From JAHEEL01 sp963715255 (lineage in GTDB: Bacteria > Actinomycetota > Acidimicrobiia > Spongiisociales > UBA5794), in the NCBI GenBank assembly GCA_963715255.1, contig CAVQRN010000004.1:362093-426092 (forward strand): a stretch of 64,000 nt of DNA. Reading direction: 5' to 3'. Both the position numbers and the translations under genes were made by a program. Of this stretch, positions 1 to 10,140 are shown one piece after another; within the stretch, counting starts at the first letter, position 1, and every line of letters starts with the position of its first letter. The notes beneath the pieces are model-generated. The model did not search any database. It saw only the letters and a program-made list of their open reading frames with translations, and was not told where the DNA came from.

Positions 1-3000
1 TTCGCTACCGCTGGTCGAACAGCGGGCGGTTCGGTTTCGTGAGGACCAGCACGATCTCCAATACGGGAGATCGCACGGTGAAGCTGGATCTTCTCGACGG
101 ACTCGTGAATCTGCTCCCGTTCGGACTCGGCCCCTCGCTGTATCAGCGTGTGAGCAGCCTCACCAACGCCTACAAGCGGAGTGAGGTCGTCGACCAGGAG
201 ACCCGACTCGCCGTGTACTCGCTCGAGTCCCATGTCGTCGACCGACCCGAACCGGCTGAGGCGCTGAAGGCTTCGGTCGCTTGGTCCGCTGGATTTGATG
301 AGGCAACTCTCGATTTGAACCGTGACCTGGTTGAGTCGTTCCAGATCGGCCGGCCGAGTGCAACGACTGCTCTGGTGACCGGTCGGCCGGGCGCCTACCT
401 CCTCTCGGGAAGCACTGAGATGGCTCCCGGTGACGAGAAGACCTGGATGATCGTTGCCGACGTCAACCAGGATCAGGGCCAGCTCGTGGCCCTGCGCCGC
501 TTCCTTCGGCGCATCGTCGGATCCCGGGGGAGAGGTGGCGGACTCTGCCCGTCGCGGCACCGAGTCCCTGGTCACCATGATGGCGCGGAGTGATGCGCTG
601 CAGCGCACAGGCGACCGGGTGGCCGCCGCACACCACTTCGCGAATGTCACGTACAACGTGATGCGCGGAGGCATCTTCAGCGGAGACGACCGGGTCCGCA
701 CATCCGATTTCGCCGACTTCCTCGCCGACCGGAATCGGGCGGTGGCGGACCGTCACCGCCCGCTCCTCGAGGCTCTTCCCGACGTCATCGACCGCACGGT
801 TCTCGTGGGTGAGGCCGAGATGACCGAGGACGCTCAGTTGACGCGCTCGTGCTCGAATACCTTCCGCTCACGTTCTCACGGCGGCACGGCGATCCGAGCC
901 GGCCGTGGAACGAGTTCTCGATTCGGGTGCGTGATGAAGACGGCCACCCGATCATCCACTACGAAGGCAACTGGCGAGACATCTTCCAGAACTGGGAAGC
1001 CCTGTGCCTCAGCTTTCCTGCGTATCTGCCGAGCATCGTGTCCGTCTTCGTGAATGCCTCAACGGCCGACGGCTTCAACGCATATCGGATCTCCCGCGAA
1101 GGCATCGATTGGGAGATACCCGACCCCGACGATCCCTGGAGCAACATCGGCTATTGGGGCGACCATCAGATCGTGTACCTCCATCGTCTCCTCCAGGCCA
1201 CCCGGCGATACCTCCCGGGAGAGCTCGAGCGCCTCCTGGGTCGTGCCTGGTTCGCATATGCCGATGTGCCATACCGGATCGTCTCCTATGAAGAGATGCT
1301 GCACGATCCAAAGGCGACAATCCGTTTCGACGAGGCGGCTGCCGCCCGCGGAGCGGCCCGAGTCGAAGAGATGGGACAAGACGGGAAGCTGCTGTCGGGA
1401 CCTGACCGCCAGGTGTACCTCGTCACATTGCTCGAGAAGCTCCTCGTCACGGCCCTTTCCAAGCTCTCGAGCTACGTTCCGGGAGGCGGCATCTGGATGA
1501 ACACCCAACGCCCCGAGTGGAACGACGCCAACAACGCACTTGTAGGTCACGGCGTGTCGATGGTCACGCTGTACTACTTCCGCTCGTACCTGGAGCAGCT
1601 GATCGAGGTGATCGGGAACTCCGGCCTGGATGAAGTGGACCTGTCGATCGAGGTGGCGGATTGGCTTCGCTCAATCTCCACGATCCTCGACAAGAACGCG
1701 GCGGTCCCCGGCGGCCACGTCACCGTCGAGCGGCGCAAGGCGGTGATGGACGGACTCGGCGAGGCATTCTGCGAATACCGATCGCGGGTCGACCGTGTCG
1801 GGGTTCTCCGGGACAAATTCAACAGAAGTCGCCGGGATCGTTGCGTTGTGTGAGAGGGCCGTTACCCACATTGACGACACGATTCGCCTCAATCGCCGCC
1901 CCGACGGGCTCTACCACTCGTACAACCTCGTGGACTTCGATGTCGACGGCTCCGCAGCACGGCTCGCACACCTCCACGAGATGCTCGAAGGGCAGGTGGC
2001 GGTCCTCAGCTCCGGCTCTCTTACGGCAGAAGAGAAAGTCGCCGTGATCGAGGCGCTGTTCTCGAGCTCGATGTTCCGTTCCGACCAGAGGAGCTTCACG
2101 CTCTATCCGCCGAGGCGTCCTCCGTCCTTCCTCGACAAGAACGTGCTGCTCGACGTCGACGTCACGAAGAATCCCCTGCTCTCGGGGCTTGTGGAGGCCG
2201 GCGACGGGTCGATCGTCACTCGCGACGCGGATGGCCGCTATCGGTTCTGTGCCACGTTCAGAAACGGGAGCGACCTCGATACTGCGTTGACACGACTCGC
2301 CGAAGAGGACGAGTGGCACACACTCGTCTCCACCAACAGATCGATGACCCTCCGCTCCTATGAGGACGTGTTCCGTCACCACGAATACACCGGCCGATCA
2401 GGATCCATGTACGGATACGAAGGGATTGGCTCGATCTACTGGCACATGGTGGCCAAGCTGCTCGTTGCCATTCAGGAGTCGATCGTCGACGCGCGCGATG
2501 ACGGGGCTCCGCCCGCCGCGGTCGGCGCACTCGTCGATAGCTACTGGCGGGTACGTTCCGGACTCGGGTTCAACAAGACCGCGGCCGAATACGGCGCGTT
2601 TCCCATCGATCCGTACTCGCACACGCCGGCACACGCCGGTGCTCAGCAGCCAGGAATGACGGGACAGGTCAAGGAGGAGCTCCTGACCCGTCTCCTCGAG
2701 ACTGGTTGCCGCATCGTCGACGGGGAGATCCGCTTCGATCCGATCCTGCTTCGCGCTCGAGGAGTTCCTCAGTTCGCCTGAAGAGTGGGAGGTCTACAGC
2801 ATCGACGGAAGTCGGGAGGCAATCGTCCTTCCGTCGCGATCTCTTGGCATGACGCTGTGCCAGGTTCCCGTGGTTGTGGCCCTCACCGCCGATGCGGCCG
2901 CGATCGAGATCACCTTCACCGACGGCACGCGACGGGGGATCGACGGTCTCCGAATCGACCGGGACACGAGTCGCAGCATCTTTGAACGTACCGGCCGCGT

Positions 3001-3073
3001 GGCGGGTGTTGCGGCGCACATTCCCGACACGGCCATCGTGGCGCGGCACGAAGATGGCGCGGGGAACCATTGA
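1..3073 (+). CDS. large conserved protein of unknown function, 5' partial, frameshifted
   Basis: I do not recognise a named family. The reading frame is already open at base 3, so the gene starts upstream. Continuous protein-like sequence passes through frames 3, 1, 3, 1 and 2, changing near 530, 845, 1800 and 2755, and ends at 3073, giving about 1,020 residues. It is soluble-looking, with no membrane segment, rich in Trp, Tyr and His. The most conserved-looking stretch lies near 2565-2700 and includes PIDPYSHTP and GAQQPGMTGQVKEE, of a kind I associate with large carbohydrate-active or phosphorylase-like hypothetical proteins; that link is weak. Frame changes within clear coding sequence suggest indel errors, although decay is possible. 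Downstream DUF3097 is on the opposite strand. Confidence 0.6.
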
Positions 3074-3078
3074 GGGAT

Positions 3079-3366
3079 TCAATCACCCTTCGTTCGTCGT
3101 GAGGCAAGAACGTGGCGGTCTTCGTCGAGGAGGTTGAAGAGTTCTGTTGCTTCGAACACTTTCGCCGTTCGGCCCCTCCGTCCCTTGCGGAGTGGAGGTT
3201 CAGCGAGTACGCCGCGCCCCGGGAGTCGTTCGAGCGGGTCGTGGGCGGCGACCGTTGATACGTTGAATCGCTTGGCGACGTGTCTTGCGTCGGGGATCAC
3301 ATCGAGCCCGAACTCGAATTCCTTCGCGTGGGCATGGCCGGGCTGCAGGATGTGCTCGACGGGCAT
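3079..3366 (-). CDS. small winged-helix-like protein (95 aa)
   Basis: This short reading frame starts at an ATG 27 bases after the DUF3097 gene on the same strand and may be co-transcribed with it. The middle (ARHVAKRFNVSTVAAHDPL) looks like the recognition region of a helix-turn-helix. It is followed by a basic wing-like segment (GVLAEPPLRKGRRGRTAKVF) and an acidic end, an arrangement seen in winged-helix tails of Fic-type or small regulator proteins. That resemblance is by eye only. The protein could be the C-terminal remnant of a longer protein whose 5' part has been lost, since the frame stays open upstream without good coding character. Confidence 0.4.
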   Translation of the reverse strand: MPVEHILQPGHAHAKEFEFGLDVIPDARHVAKRFNVSTVAAHDPLERLPGRGVLAEPPLRKGRRGRTAKVFEATELFNLLDEDRHVLASRRTKGD

Positions 3367-3392
3367 CTCGCCGTGGGCAACCTGCTGGGCCG

Positions 3393-4217
3393 TTACCCCT
3401 CGTCGCCGATCGTGACGAAATCGATGAGCTGCTCGACGGCGTTGACGAGTGGTGTCTCGACGTCTTTGTAGGACGCGACGGACTTCAGGACCTGTGCCCA
3501 GAAGAGGCCTGAACTGAGGTCCAACCCGAGGCTCTCGAGAACACCTTCCTTCCAAGGTCGACCGCGTGCAACGTCGGGCCATTCGGCGAGGCCGACGGTC
3601 TCAGGTTTGATCGCCTGCCAGATGTCGACATAGGGGTGGCCGCAAATCAGAACGTCGGCATGCCGCACACTCTGCGCAATTCGGGTCTCCTTCGATCCTT
3701 CGACCAGATGATCGAGCAGAACTCCGAGCCTGCGGTGGGGGCCCGGTTGATACCGGGCGACGGCTGCGGTCAGATCGTCCGCTCCGTGCAGCGGCTCGAC
3801 CACAACAGCTGCGTCCCTGAGATCGTCACCCCAGATCTTCTCGAGCAGTTCGGCGTCATGAACGCCTTCGACCCAGATTCGACTTGCCCTGGCAACGCGT
3901 GCGCGAGATCTGCCGGCATCGATCGACCCTGAGGCTGTGATCCGCCTCGCAGCTTGCGGTGTAGCAGATGGATCTCTCATGGCCACGCGAACGCCGTTGT
4001 GCATGAAGGCTCCGTCGAGCGCTGGGAACGGGTGACGCTGCCCCGTCTCGTCCACCAGCACTACGTGACCACCCTGGGAGAATTCGGCGACCTTGCCGGT
4101 GAACCTTGATCCGGTGTGGGTCAGCGTCATCCCGTCCCGGACCTCGAGTACGACGTAGTCCCGTTTGCGAAAGGTCTCGAGGATGTCGTTGTCCGCCCAT
4201 CGGTCGCGTTTCTTCAT
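3393..4217 (-). CDS. DUF3097 family protein
   Basis: The 274-residue product has the length and end (a LIDFVTIGDEG tail) of the actinobacterial DUF3097 family, whose function is not established. The N-terminus has a small beta-rich region (about residues 20-60, with TGSRFTGKV) like a short SH3/PRC-type barrel. The middle contains SRIWVEGVHDAELLEKIWGDD, which resembles the start of a TOPRIM-like fold with acidic residues. A CGHPYVD motif lies near residue 192. No membrane segment or signal is visible. A 95-residue HTH-like frame follows after 27 bases. The family assignment comes from recognition of the overall sequence and is fairly secure; any role in nucleic-acid processing is inference. 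Confidence 0.8.
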   Translation of the reverse strand: MKKRDRWADNDILETFRKRDYVVLEVRDGMTLTHTGSRFTGKVAEFSQGGHVVLVDETGQRHPFPALDGAFMHNGVRVAMRDPSATPQAARRITASGSIDAGRSRARVARASRIWVEGVHDAELLEKIWGDDLRDAAVVVEPLHGADDLTAAVARYQPGPHRRLGVLLDHLVEGSKETRIAQSVRHADVLICGHPYVDIWQAIKPETVGLAEWPDVARGRPWKEGVLESLGLDLSSGLFWAQVLKSVASYKDVETPLVNAVEQLIDFVTIGDEG

Positions 4218-4356
4218 GACCGATCAGCGTAGCTCCGAGGCCTACCTCCACCACAGAACCTCGGCGCCCTTCGCTCTCCGCTCCCGTCCGCAGACTTTCG
4301 GTACCGGGCGAGCACGTCTTCGTCGAAGCGATGGAGGCGCTCCAGGACGGTTCAGC

Positions 4357-4779
4357 TCAGATCCCCTCCGGCGATTCCGCGAGCCTGACGCGCCGCTGAA
4401 TATCCGAGGTGATCTCTTCGAGTCTGCGGATGATCTCGAGCGTTTCGGTGTTGGTGGTGTAGTCGTGGAGGGCCAACTCAGCTGAGATCTGGTCGGCCCG
4501 GCGAGCGGCGATCAACAACACGGCTCCCTGCAGTGCCGCGATACACGACAACAGAAGGTTGAGGAGGATGAACGGGTATGGATCGAAACCGGTGCCTCGG
4601 TTGAAGGCCATCCAGGCCGCCAAGAACACCAAGGCGGCCAGGACGAAAGCCCATGAACCCATCCCATTGCGGAGCCGGTCGGCGGAGCGTTCGCCCAAGG
4701 TGAGTTGTTCGTTGCTACGAACACCCGGGTGAATCTTCCAGACGCGGCTTGCCAGATGAATTGCCCAGTCCCGGTCCAT
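4357..4779 (-). CDS. DUF1003 family membrane protein
   Basis: The 140-residue protein matches the DUF1003 pattern. A basic N-terminus is followed by SADRLRNGMGSWAFVLA leading into two hydrophobic segments (about residues 43-60 and 70-92), separated by a loop with FDPYPFILLN, which is the family signature. A charged C-terminal helix (about 95-135) is predicted to be cytoplasmic. DUF1003 proteins are small inner-membrane proteins of unknown role. I took the ATG at 4779 because it gives the usual family length. The frame is open further upstream, but that part does not look coding and overlaps a dehydrogenase remnant on the other strand. Confidence 0.8.
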   Translation of the reverse strand: MDRDWAIHLASRVWKIHPGVRSNEQLTLGERSADRLRNGMGSWAFVLAALVFLAAWMAFNRGTGFDPYPFILLNLLLSCIAALQGAVLLIAARRADQISAELALHDYTTNTETLEIIRRLEEITSDIQRRVRLAESPEGI

Positions 4780-4861
4780 GTGTATCCCTTTCCAAGAGGG
4801 TTGCGTCCAGATGTCAGCCACGCCCGGGCTGACACTACAAGCGCGCAGGCATTCGTCGTAG

Positions 4862-5127
4862 ATGACGTTCACGCCGCGTGCGTCGGCCCGGGCCATGTGA
4901 AGACGCCGGTGCAGCGCCTCGAATACACTGACGTAATGATCGAGGGCGTGAATTCCATGATCCCTGCCGGTCGACACGCAACCCCGATGGAGATTGCGTC
5001 GGCCCTCTCCCGACTCGCTTCGGACCGATCTGGATACATCATTGGGTGGCAGTTCAGCGCTGACGGGGGAGAACTCGCTGGTGGTACCGCTGTCGCATGT
5101 CGCACCGAGGCACCACCTATTGGCTAG
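4862..5127 (+). pseudogene. C-terminal remnant of a short-chain dehydrogenase/reductase
   Basis: About 88 codons read as the last third of an SDR enzyme. They include GPGHVKTPVQ (normally xCPGxxxTP after the active site), then AGRHATPMEIASALSRLASD and YIIGWQFSADGGE, equivalent to the usual PEEIAxxVxFLASD and ITGxxxxVDGG. The Rossmann NAD site and the YxxxK catalytic motif are absent, and nothing upstream supplies them. The remnant ends 75 bases before gcvPA. An intact SDR of the same superfamily lies at 9288-10046. The loss of the 5' two thirds makes this a decayed copy and not a frameshifted gene. Confidence 0.55.
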
Positions 5128-5202
5128 TGGTCTGCGTCGGCGGTTCGTTGGACATATGCGGCGAGGTTGTCGCATCCGGATGGCTACCTGAAGGGACCAA
5201 GA

Positions 5203-6579
5203 ATGACCGACACGTTCGTCCACCCCTACATCCCGAATTCGGCACCCGCGGTCAAGGCCGCGATGCTGGCCGAGACCGGGGCAGCCTCGGTTGAGGACTT
5301 CTACGCAGATATCCCCGACGAGCTTCGCGTCACGGGTCTGCTCGATCTGCCTGAAGCCCTCGTAGCGGAACAAGACCTGGTCTCCCATGTCACCGACCTG
5401 CTCTCATGCAACCGGCCCGTCGCTGCCGGCCGCAGCTTCCTCGGAGCGGGCACCTACCGGCACTTCGTCCCCGCGGTCGTCGAAGAGGTCATCAACCGCA
5501 GCGAGTTCCTCACCGCCTATGCAGGCGAACCCTATGAGGATCACGGCCGGTTCCAGGCGTTGTTCGAATACCAGTCGTTGATGGCTGAACTGCTGGCGAT
5601 GGACGTGGTCAACGTCCCCACCTACGACGGCTTCCAGGCCGCCGCGACGGCTCTGTCGATGGCAGGCCGGTTCACGGGACGGCGCCGCGTCATCGTGGCG
5701 AGCGACACCAATCCGGACAAGATGTCGAAGGTCCTCGACTTCACGAAACCGATGCTCGACCTCGTTGTTGTTCCAACGGTGAACGGATCGGCCGACGCGG
5801 CGGCGGTCATCGCGGAACTCGACGGGGATACGGCAGCTATCTGGATCGAGACGCCGAGCTTCAGGGGTGTGCTCGAGACGGCCGTGACCGAACTGGCAGA
5901 AGTGGCACACGCTGTCGGCGCTCTGGTGGTGGTCGGCACCGACCCGATCGGCCTCGGCGTCCTCGCCCCGCCTGCCGAACAGGGAGCAGACATCGTCTGC
6001 GGAGACATCCAATCCCTCGGACTCCGGCAATGGTTCGGTGGCGCACACGCAGGTTTCATCGCCCTGCACGACGATCCCGGCCTCGTGATGGAGTTGCCGT
6101 CCCGGCTCTTTGGTCTGGCGTCGACCGACGTCGAGGGCGAGTACGGATTCGGCGACGTCGCCTACGACCGGACCTCGTTCGCCGTCAGAGAAGAAGGGAA
6201 GGAGTGGGTGGGGACGGCAGCTGCCCTCTGGGGTATCGCGGCCGGCGTCTACCTGAGCCTGATGGGGCCGCACGGGATGGTCGAGCTCGGTGAGACGCTG
6301 CTCGCCCGCACCGCATACGCCGTCAAAGCACTCACCGCCATTGAAGGAGTCGACCTCACCGACGACGCACCGCATCTCCGAGAGTTCGTCCTCGACCTGA
6401 CCGGGGCGGGTCTGACGGCCGCCGAGGTCATTGCAGCGCTGCGCCGCGACGGTATCGAACCCGGCGTCGAGATCGGCACCAACGAGCTGCTGGTCTGCGT
6501 GACGGAGATCAACACCATGGCCGACATCGACGATCTCGCCTCCCGCCTGTCGGCCCTGTGCGAAAGGGGCGCGTCGTGA
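5203..6579 (+). CDS. gcvPA: glycine dehydrogenase (decarboxylating) subunit 1
   Basis: This is the alpha subunit of the two-subunit P-protein of the glycine cleavage system, which decarboxylates glycine and passes the aminomethyl group to lipoyl-GcvH. The product has 458 residues, normal for GcvPA, beginning MTDTFVHPYIPNS and carrying the family blocks SFLGAGTYRHFVPAVV and EYQSLMAELLAMDVVNVPTYDG. I chose the ATG at 5203, which has an AAGGGA motif seven bases upstream, over a TTG at 5167. The stop overlaps the GTG start of gcvPB (GTGA), so translation is coupled. The PLP lysine is on the partner subunit. No gcvH is nearby. Confidence 0.95.
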   Translation: MTDTFVHPYIPNSAPAVKAAMLAETGAASVEDFYADIPDELRVTGLLDLPEALVAEQDLVSHVTDLLSCNRPVAAGRSFLGAGTYRHFVPAVVEEVINRSEFLTAYAGEPYEDHGRFQALFEYQSLMAELLAMDVVNVPTYDGFQAAATALSMAGRFTGRRRVIVASDTNPDKMSKVLDFTKPMLDLVVVPTVNGSADAAAVIAELDGDTAAIWIETPSFRGVLETAVTELAEVAHAVGALVVVGTDPIGLGVLAPPAEQGADIVCGDIQSLGLRQWFGGAHAGFIALHDDPGLVMELPSRLFGLASTDVEGEYGFGDVAYDRTSFAVREEGKEWVGTAAALWGIAAGVYLSLMGPHGMVELGETLLARTAYAVKALTAIEGVDLTDDAPHLREFVLDLTGAGLTAAEVIAALRRDGIEPGVEIGTNELLVCVTEINTMADIDDLASRLSALCERGAS

Positions 6580-8150
6580 GCCTCCCGATCGCGCCCAAGC
6601 CGTCACTCCGCCGTTTCCATGAGGCCCGGTGGGATGAACCCATCGTCTTCGAACTCAGTACTCCCGGGGAGCGTGGAGTCCTTGTTTCCCGACCAGAACC
6701 GGATCTTCTGTCGACGGTTGGTGACGTCGTCGCCGCATTGCCGACTTCGCTGCGAAGGAAGACGCCGCCTGTGCTGCCGGAGATGGGGCAGATGCGGGTC
6801 CTCAAACACTATCTCCGACTCAGCCAGGAGAACCTCGGCGCGGACCTCAACGCCGACATCGGCCAGGGCACCTGCACGATGAAGTACTCGCCGAAGGTGA
6901 ACGACGCCCTCATCCGCACACCGTCCCTCGCCGATCTGCATCCGCTGCAGTCCGAAGACACCGTGCAGGGCATTCTCGAGATCATCTGGTCGACCGAACA
7001 GATGTTGGCAGAGATCTCCGGAATGGAGCGGGTCTCCCTTCAGACGAGCGGAGGCTCCGCAGCCATCTGGGTGAACATCGCGATGATTCGCGCGTACCAC
7101 GAAGCGGCAGGGCAGGGTCAGCAGCGAGACGAGGTGATCACAACGATCTTCTCGCACCCATCCAACGCTGCGACGGCGAAGACCGCCGGCTACACCGTCG
7201 TCACTCTCTACCCGGACGCAGACGGGTACCCGGACATCGAGGCATTCAAGGCTGCCTTGTCACCACGGACCGCGGCGTTGATGATCACCAACCCGGAGGA
7301 CACCGGCATCTACAACCCGCGGATCGCCGAGTTCGTCGACCTCGCCCACTCGGTCGGGGCTCTGGCTGCATACGACCAGGCCAACGCCAACGGAATCCTC
7401 GGCGTCACCCGTGCGAGGGACGCAGGTTTCGATACGTGTCACTTCAATCTGCACAAGACATTCAGCACGCCGCACGGCTCCGGCGGTCCGGGCTCGGGCG
7501 CCACTGCCGTTTCCGACAGACTGGTCCCGTTCCTTCCCGGACCGTTGGTCGAGCGTGATGGGGATCGGTTCTTCTGGGACGCGGATCGGCCGATGTCGAT
7601 CGGAAAGGTCGCACCGTTCTACGGCGTCGTGCCGAACATCGTGCGCGCCTATGCCTGGATGAGGTCGCTCGGGGCGGAAGGTCTCCGGGAGGCTGCCGAG
7701 ATCGCGGTGCTCAACAACAACTATCTCATGAAGCGGATCCTCGAGATCCCAGGGGCGAGCGCTCCCTACGCGGCCGGGCGGCGCCGCATCGAGCAGGTCC
7801 GCTATTCATGGCAGGACCTGTACGAAGAGACCGGCATCACGTCGGAAGAGATGGGGGTGCGGGCGACTGATTTCGGTGTGCACTACTGGACGAGCCATCA
7901 CCCGTTCGTGGTGCCGCAGCCGTTCACGCTCGAGCCGACCGAGTCGTATTCCAAGGACGAGCTCGACGAGTACGTCGCCATCATGACTGAAGTCGCCCGG
8001 GAAGCGCGGGAAACCCCTGACGTGGTGCGCACCGCGCCGCACAATCAGACCGTCCACCACATCCACCACGACGACCTCGACGACCCGGAGCGGTGGGCTC
8101 CGTCGTGGCGGGCATACCAGCGCAAGTACTTCGCAGGAGACGACGGCTGA
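6576..8150 (+). CDS. gcvPB: glycine dehydrogenase (decarboxylating) subunit 2
   Basis: This is the PLP-binding beta subunit of the P-protein, 524 residues, with LNADIGQGTCTMKYSPKVN, QTSGGSAA and the PLP-lysine block HFNLHKTFSTPHGSGGPGSG (lysine near residue 294). It starts at a GTG that overlaps the gcvPA stop, and its TGA overlaps the ATG of the following kinase-like gene (TGATG), placing all of them in one operon. Together with GcvPA it forms the heterotetrameric decarboxylase found in many bacteria that lack the fused GcvP. The sequence is intact and the assignment is firm. Confidence 0.95.
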   Translation: MSLPIAPKPSLRRFHEARWDEPIVFELSTPGERGVLVSRPEPDLLSTVGDVVAALPTSLRRKTPPVLPEMGQMRVLKHYLRLSQENLGADLNADIGQGTCTMKYSPKVNDALIRTPSLADLHPLQSEDTVQGILEIIWSTEQMLAEISGMERVSLQTSGGSAAIWVNIAMIRAYHEAAGQGQQRDEVITTIFSHPSNAATAKTAGYTVVTLYPDADGYPDIEAFKAALSPRTAALMITNPEDTGIYNPRIAEFVDLAHSVGALAAYDQANANGILGVTRARDAGFDTCHFNLHKTFSTPHGSGGPGSGATAVSDRLVPFLPGPLVERDGDRFFWDADRPMSIGKVAPFYGVVPNIVRAYAWMRSLGAEGLREAAEIAVLNNNYLMKRILEIPGASAPYAAGRRRIEQVRYSWQDLYEETGITSEEMGVRATDFGVHYWTSHHPFVVPQPFTLEPTESYSKDELDEYVAIMTEVAREARETPDVVRTAPHNQTVHHIHHDDLDDPERWAPSWRAYQRKYFAGDDG

Positions 8151-9288
8151 TGACGCCGTCCATCGGTCTGATCGTCAACCCTGTGGCCGGCGTCGGCGGG
8201 GCGGTGGGACTCAAGGGGAGCGACGGTGCAGACGTGCAGGCCGTGGCGTTCGACCGGGGTGCCGTGGCGCGTGCCGCAGAACGGTCTCAGCGAGCGCTCT
8301 CAGTGATCGCGTGGACACACCCGGATATCACGATCCTGACCGCAGCAGGAGACATGGGCGAGACCTCCGTGCTGGCCGAGGGTCTGACTCCGGAGGTCGT
8401 GTACCGCCCGTCCGGTTCGGCGACGAGCGGTGCGGACACGACGAAGGCGGCTTCTGCCCTGGCTCTGGCTGGAGTGGGACTCATCCTCTTTGCCGGAGGC
8501 GACGGCACTGCCAGGGACATCTGCGGCCTCGACCTGGCCGGTGCCGCGGTCCTCGGTATCCCTGCCGGGGTCAAGATGTACTCGGCTTGCTTCGCTGTGA
8601 GTCCGATCGCCGCGGGCGCGATCGCATCCCGATGGCTCACAGGAGAGCGCCTCCCGGTCTCTTCGCGCGAAGTGCTTGACGTCGACGAAGAGCAGATCCG
8701 GAACGGTCGGGTCCACGCTGTTCTCTACGGCATGCTGGCGATGCCGGTCGTTCCCGGACGGACGCAGTCCAGGAAGTCGGCGACAAGCGGTTCCCAATTC
8801 GGTGCCGTACGGACCGCTGCAGCGGGTGCTGTCGCTCGCATGGAACAGGGCGTCACCTACGTGCTCGGACCCGGCGGCACGATCGACGAGATCGCCCGAC
8901 TCCTCGAGGTGGATGGCACATTGCTCGGCACAGACGCGGTCCGCGACGGGATCTCGTGCTTGCAGACGCCACGGAGAGACAACTGCTCGAGCTCGTCGGA
9001 GCAGGACCGTCCAAGGTTGTGTTGACCGTGATCGGCGGCCAGGGGTTCCTCCTCGGAAGAGGCAACCAGCAGATCTCCGCGGCCGTTCTGAGAGAGATCG
9101 GCGACGATCCGCTGATGGTGGTCGCAACCCAGGAGAAGCTGATCGACCTTGGGGGACGACCACTCCTGGTCGAAACCGGGGATCCCGAACTCGACGCCAT
9201 GCTCGCCGGCTACGCGGAGGTCGTCACCGGCCCCCGCACAACCAGTCTCTACCCTGTCAGTGCACCCGAATCCGAAGGACCGATCTGA
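8150..9288 (+). CDS. ATP-NAD/AcoX-type kinase family protein (frameshifted)
   Basis: The first 265 or so codons read as an ATP-NAD kinase-fold protein: SIGLIVNPVAGVGG at the start, GADTTKAA near residue 94 and the phosphate-binding FAGGDGTARD (GGDGT at residues 116-120). After about base 8950 the same protein continues in another frame with KVVLTVIGGQGFLLGRGNQQ and LPLLVETG-like sequence to a stop at 9288. AcoX-type members occur next to acetoin or glycine genes, and their substrate is not established. The start overlaps the gcvPB stop and the end overlaps the next gene's ATG. The frame change is probably a base error. A role linked to glycine oxidation is inferred only from the operon. Confidence 0.8.
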
Positions 9289-10046
9289 TGCAGTTGGAGA
9301 ACAAACGAACCATCGTCACCGGCGGTGCCGGCGGCATCGGCAGGGCAACGGCCCTCGCGTTTGGTGCCGAGGGGGCGAGGGTCGCGATCGTCGACCTGAA
9401 CGGCGAAGGAGCAATCGCCGTCGCGGACGAGATCAACGCCATCGGCGGCGCGGCGATTGCGCTCACCGCAGACGTGTCGATGGAGGCGGACGTCCGGCGG
9501 GTCGTCGACGAGACGGTCGCCGCGTTCGGTGGAATCGACGTGGTCTTCAACAACGCAGGCATCGTACGGAGAGCGACGGCGATCGACACCACGGTCGAGG
9601 AGTGGGACCGGGTGTTCGGTGTGAACGTGCGATCCATCTTCCTGATGTGCAAGTTCGCCGTGCCGGTGATGGCCGAAGGCGGAGGCGGCTCGATCATCAA
9701 TACCGGATCCGGTTGGGGTCTCACCGGCGGCGCGAACGCCCTGTCCTACTGTGCGTCGAAGGGCGCCGTCGTGAACATGACCAAAGCACTGGCGATCGAT
9801 CACGGTCCGCAAGGCATCCGCGTCAACTCGGTGAACCCCGGCGACACGAACACCGGGATGCTGCGCGACGAGGCCAGGCAACTCTCAGCCGACGAGGCAG
9901 CGTTCCTCGCCGAGTCTGCCGACCGCCCCCTGGGACGGATGGGGGAACCGGAGGAGATCGTGGCGGCTGTCGTCTGGCTGGCGAGCGACGCCAGCAGCTA
10001 CGTCACGGGCTCTGCCCTCGTCGTCGACGGCGGCGGGATCGCGTAG
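9288..10046 (+). CDS. SDR family oxidoreductase
   Basis: This is an intact 252-residue classical short-chain dehydrogenase. It has the NAD(P)-binding TGGAGGIG at residues 11-18, NNAG near residue 90, the catalytic serine in INTGSGWG, and YCASK with Tyr154 and Lys158. The C-terminus has LGRMGEPEEIVAAVVWLASD and YVTGSALVVDGGG. An aspartate after the second strand (VDLN) suggests NAD(H) preference. It overlaps the upstream kinase gene by TGATG, making it the last gene of the gcvPA-gcvPB-kinase operon. The substrate cannot be read from sequence; 3-oxoacyl reductases and sugar or polyol dehydrogenases share this pattern. Confidence 0.9.
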   Translation: MQLENKRTIVTGGAGGIGRATALAFGAEGARVAIVDLNGEGAIAVADEINAIGGAAIALTADVSMEADVRRVVDETVAAFGGIDVVFNNAGIVRRATAIDTTVEEWDRVFGVNVRSIFLMCKFAVPVMAEGGGGSIINTGSGWGLTGGANALSYCASKGAVVNMTKALAIDHGPQGIRVNSVNPGDTNTGMLRDEARQLSADEAAFLAESADRPLGRMGEPEEIVAAVVWLASDASSYVTGSALVVDGGGIA

Positions 10047-10064
10047 AACGCCAACCGATCGGGT

Positions 10065-10110
10065 GTCTGGCGTTGATACAGACGGCATATCGTTCGTGTC
10101 AACGCCAGAC
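10065..10110. terminator. inverted repeat between convergent operons, possible bidirectional terminator
   Basis: A perfect 12-bp inverted repeat, GTCTGGCGTTGA (10065-10076) and TCAACGCCAGAC (10099-10110), with a 22-base loop, lies between the end of the SDR operon and the end of the convergent ABC transporter gene. Neither side has a strong T-run and the loop is long. It could terminate both transcripts or be a protein-binding palindrome. Confidence 0.4.
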
Positions 10111-10140
10111 GCCTGGGTGTGGGGCATCGGGGTCGCCCCG

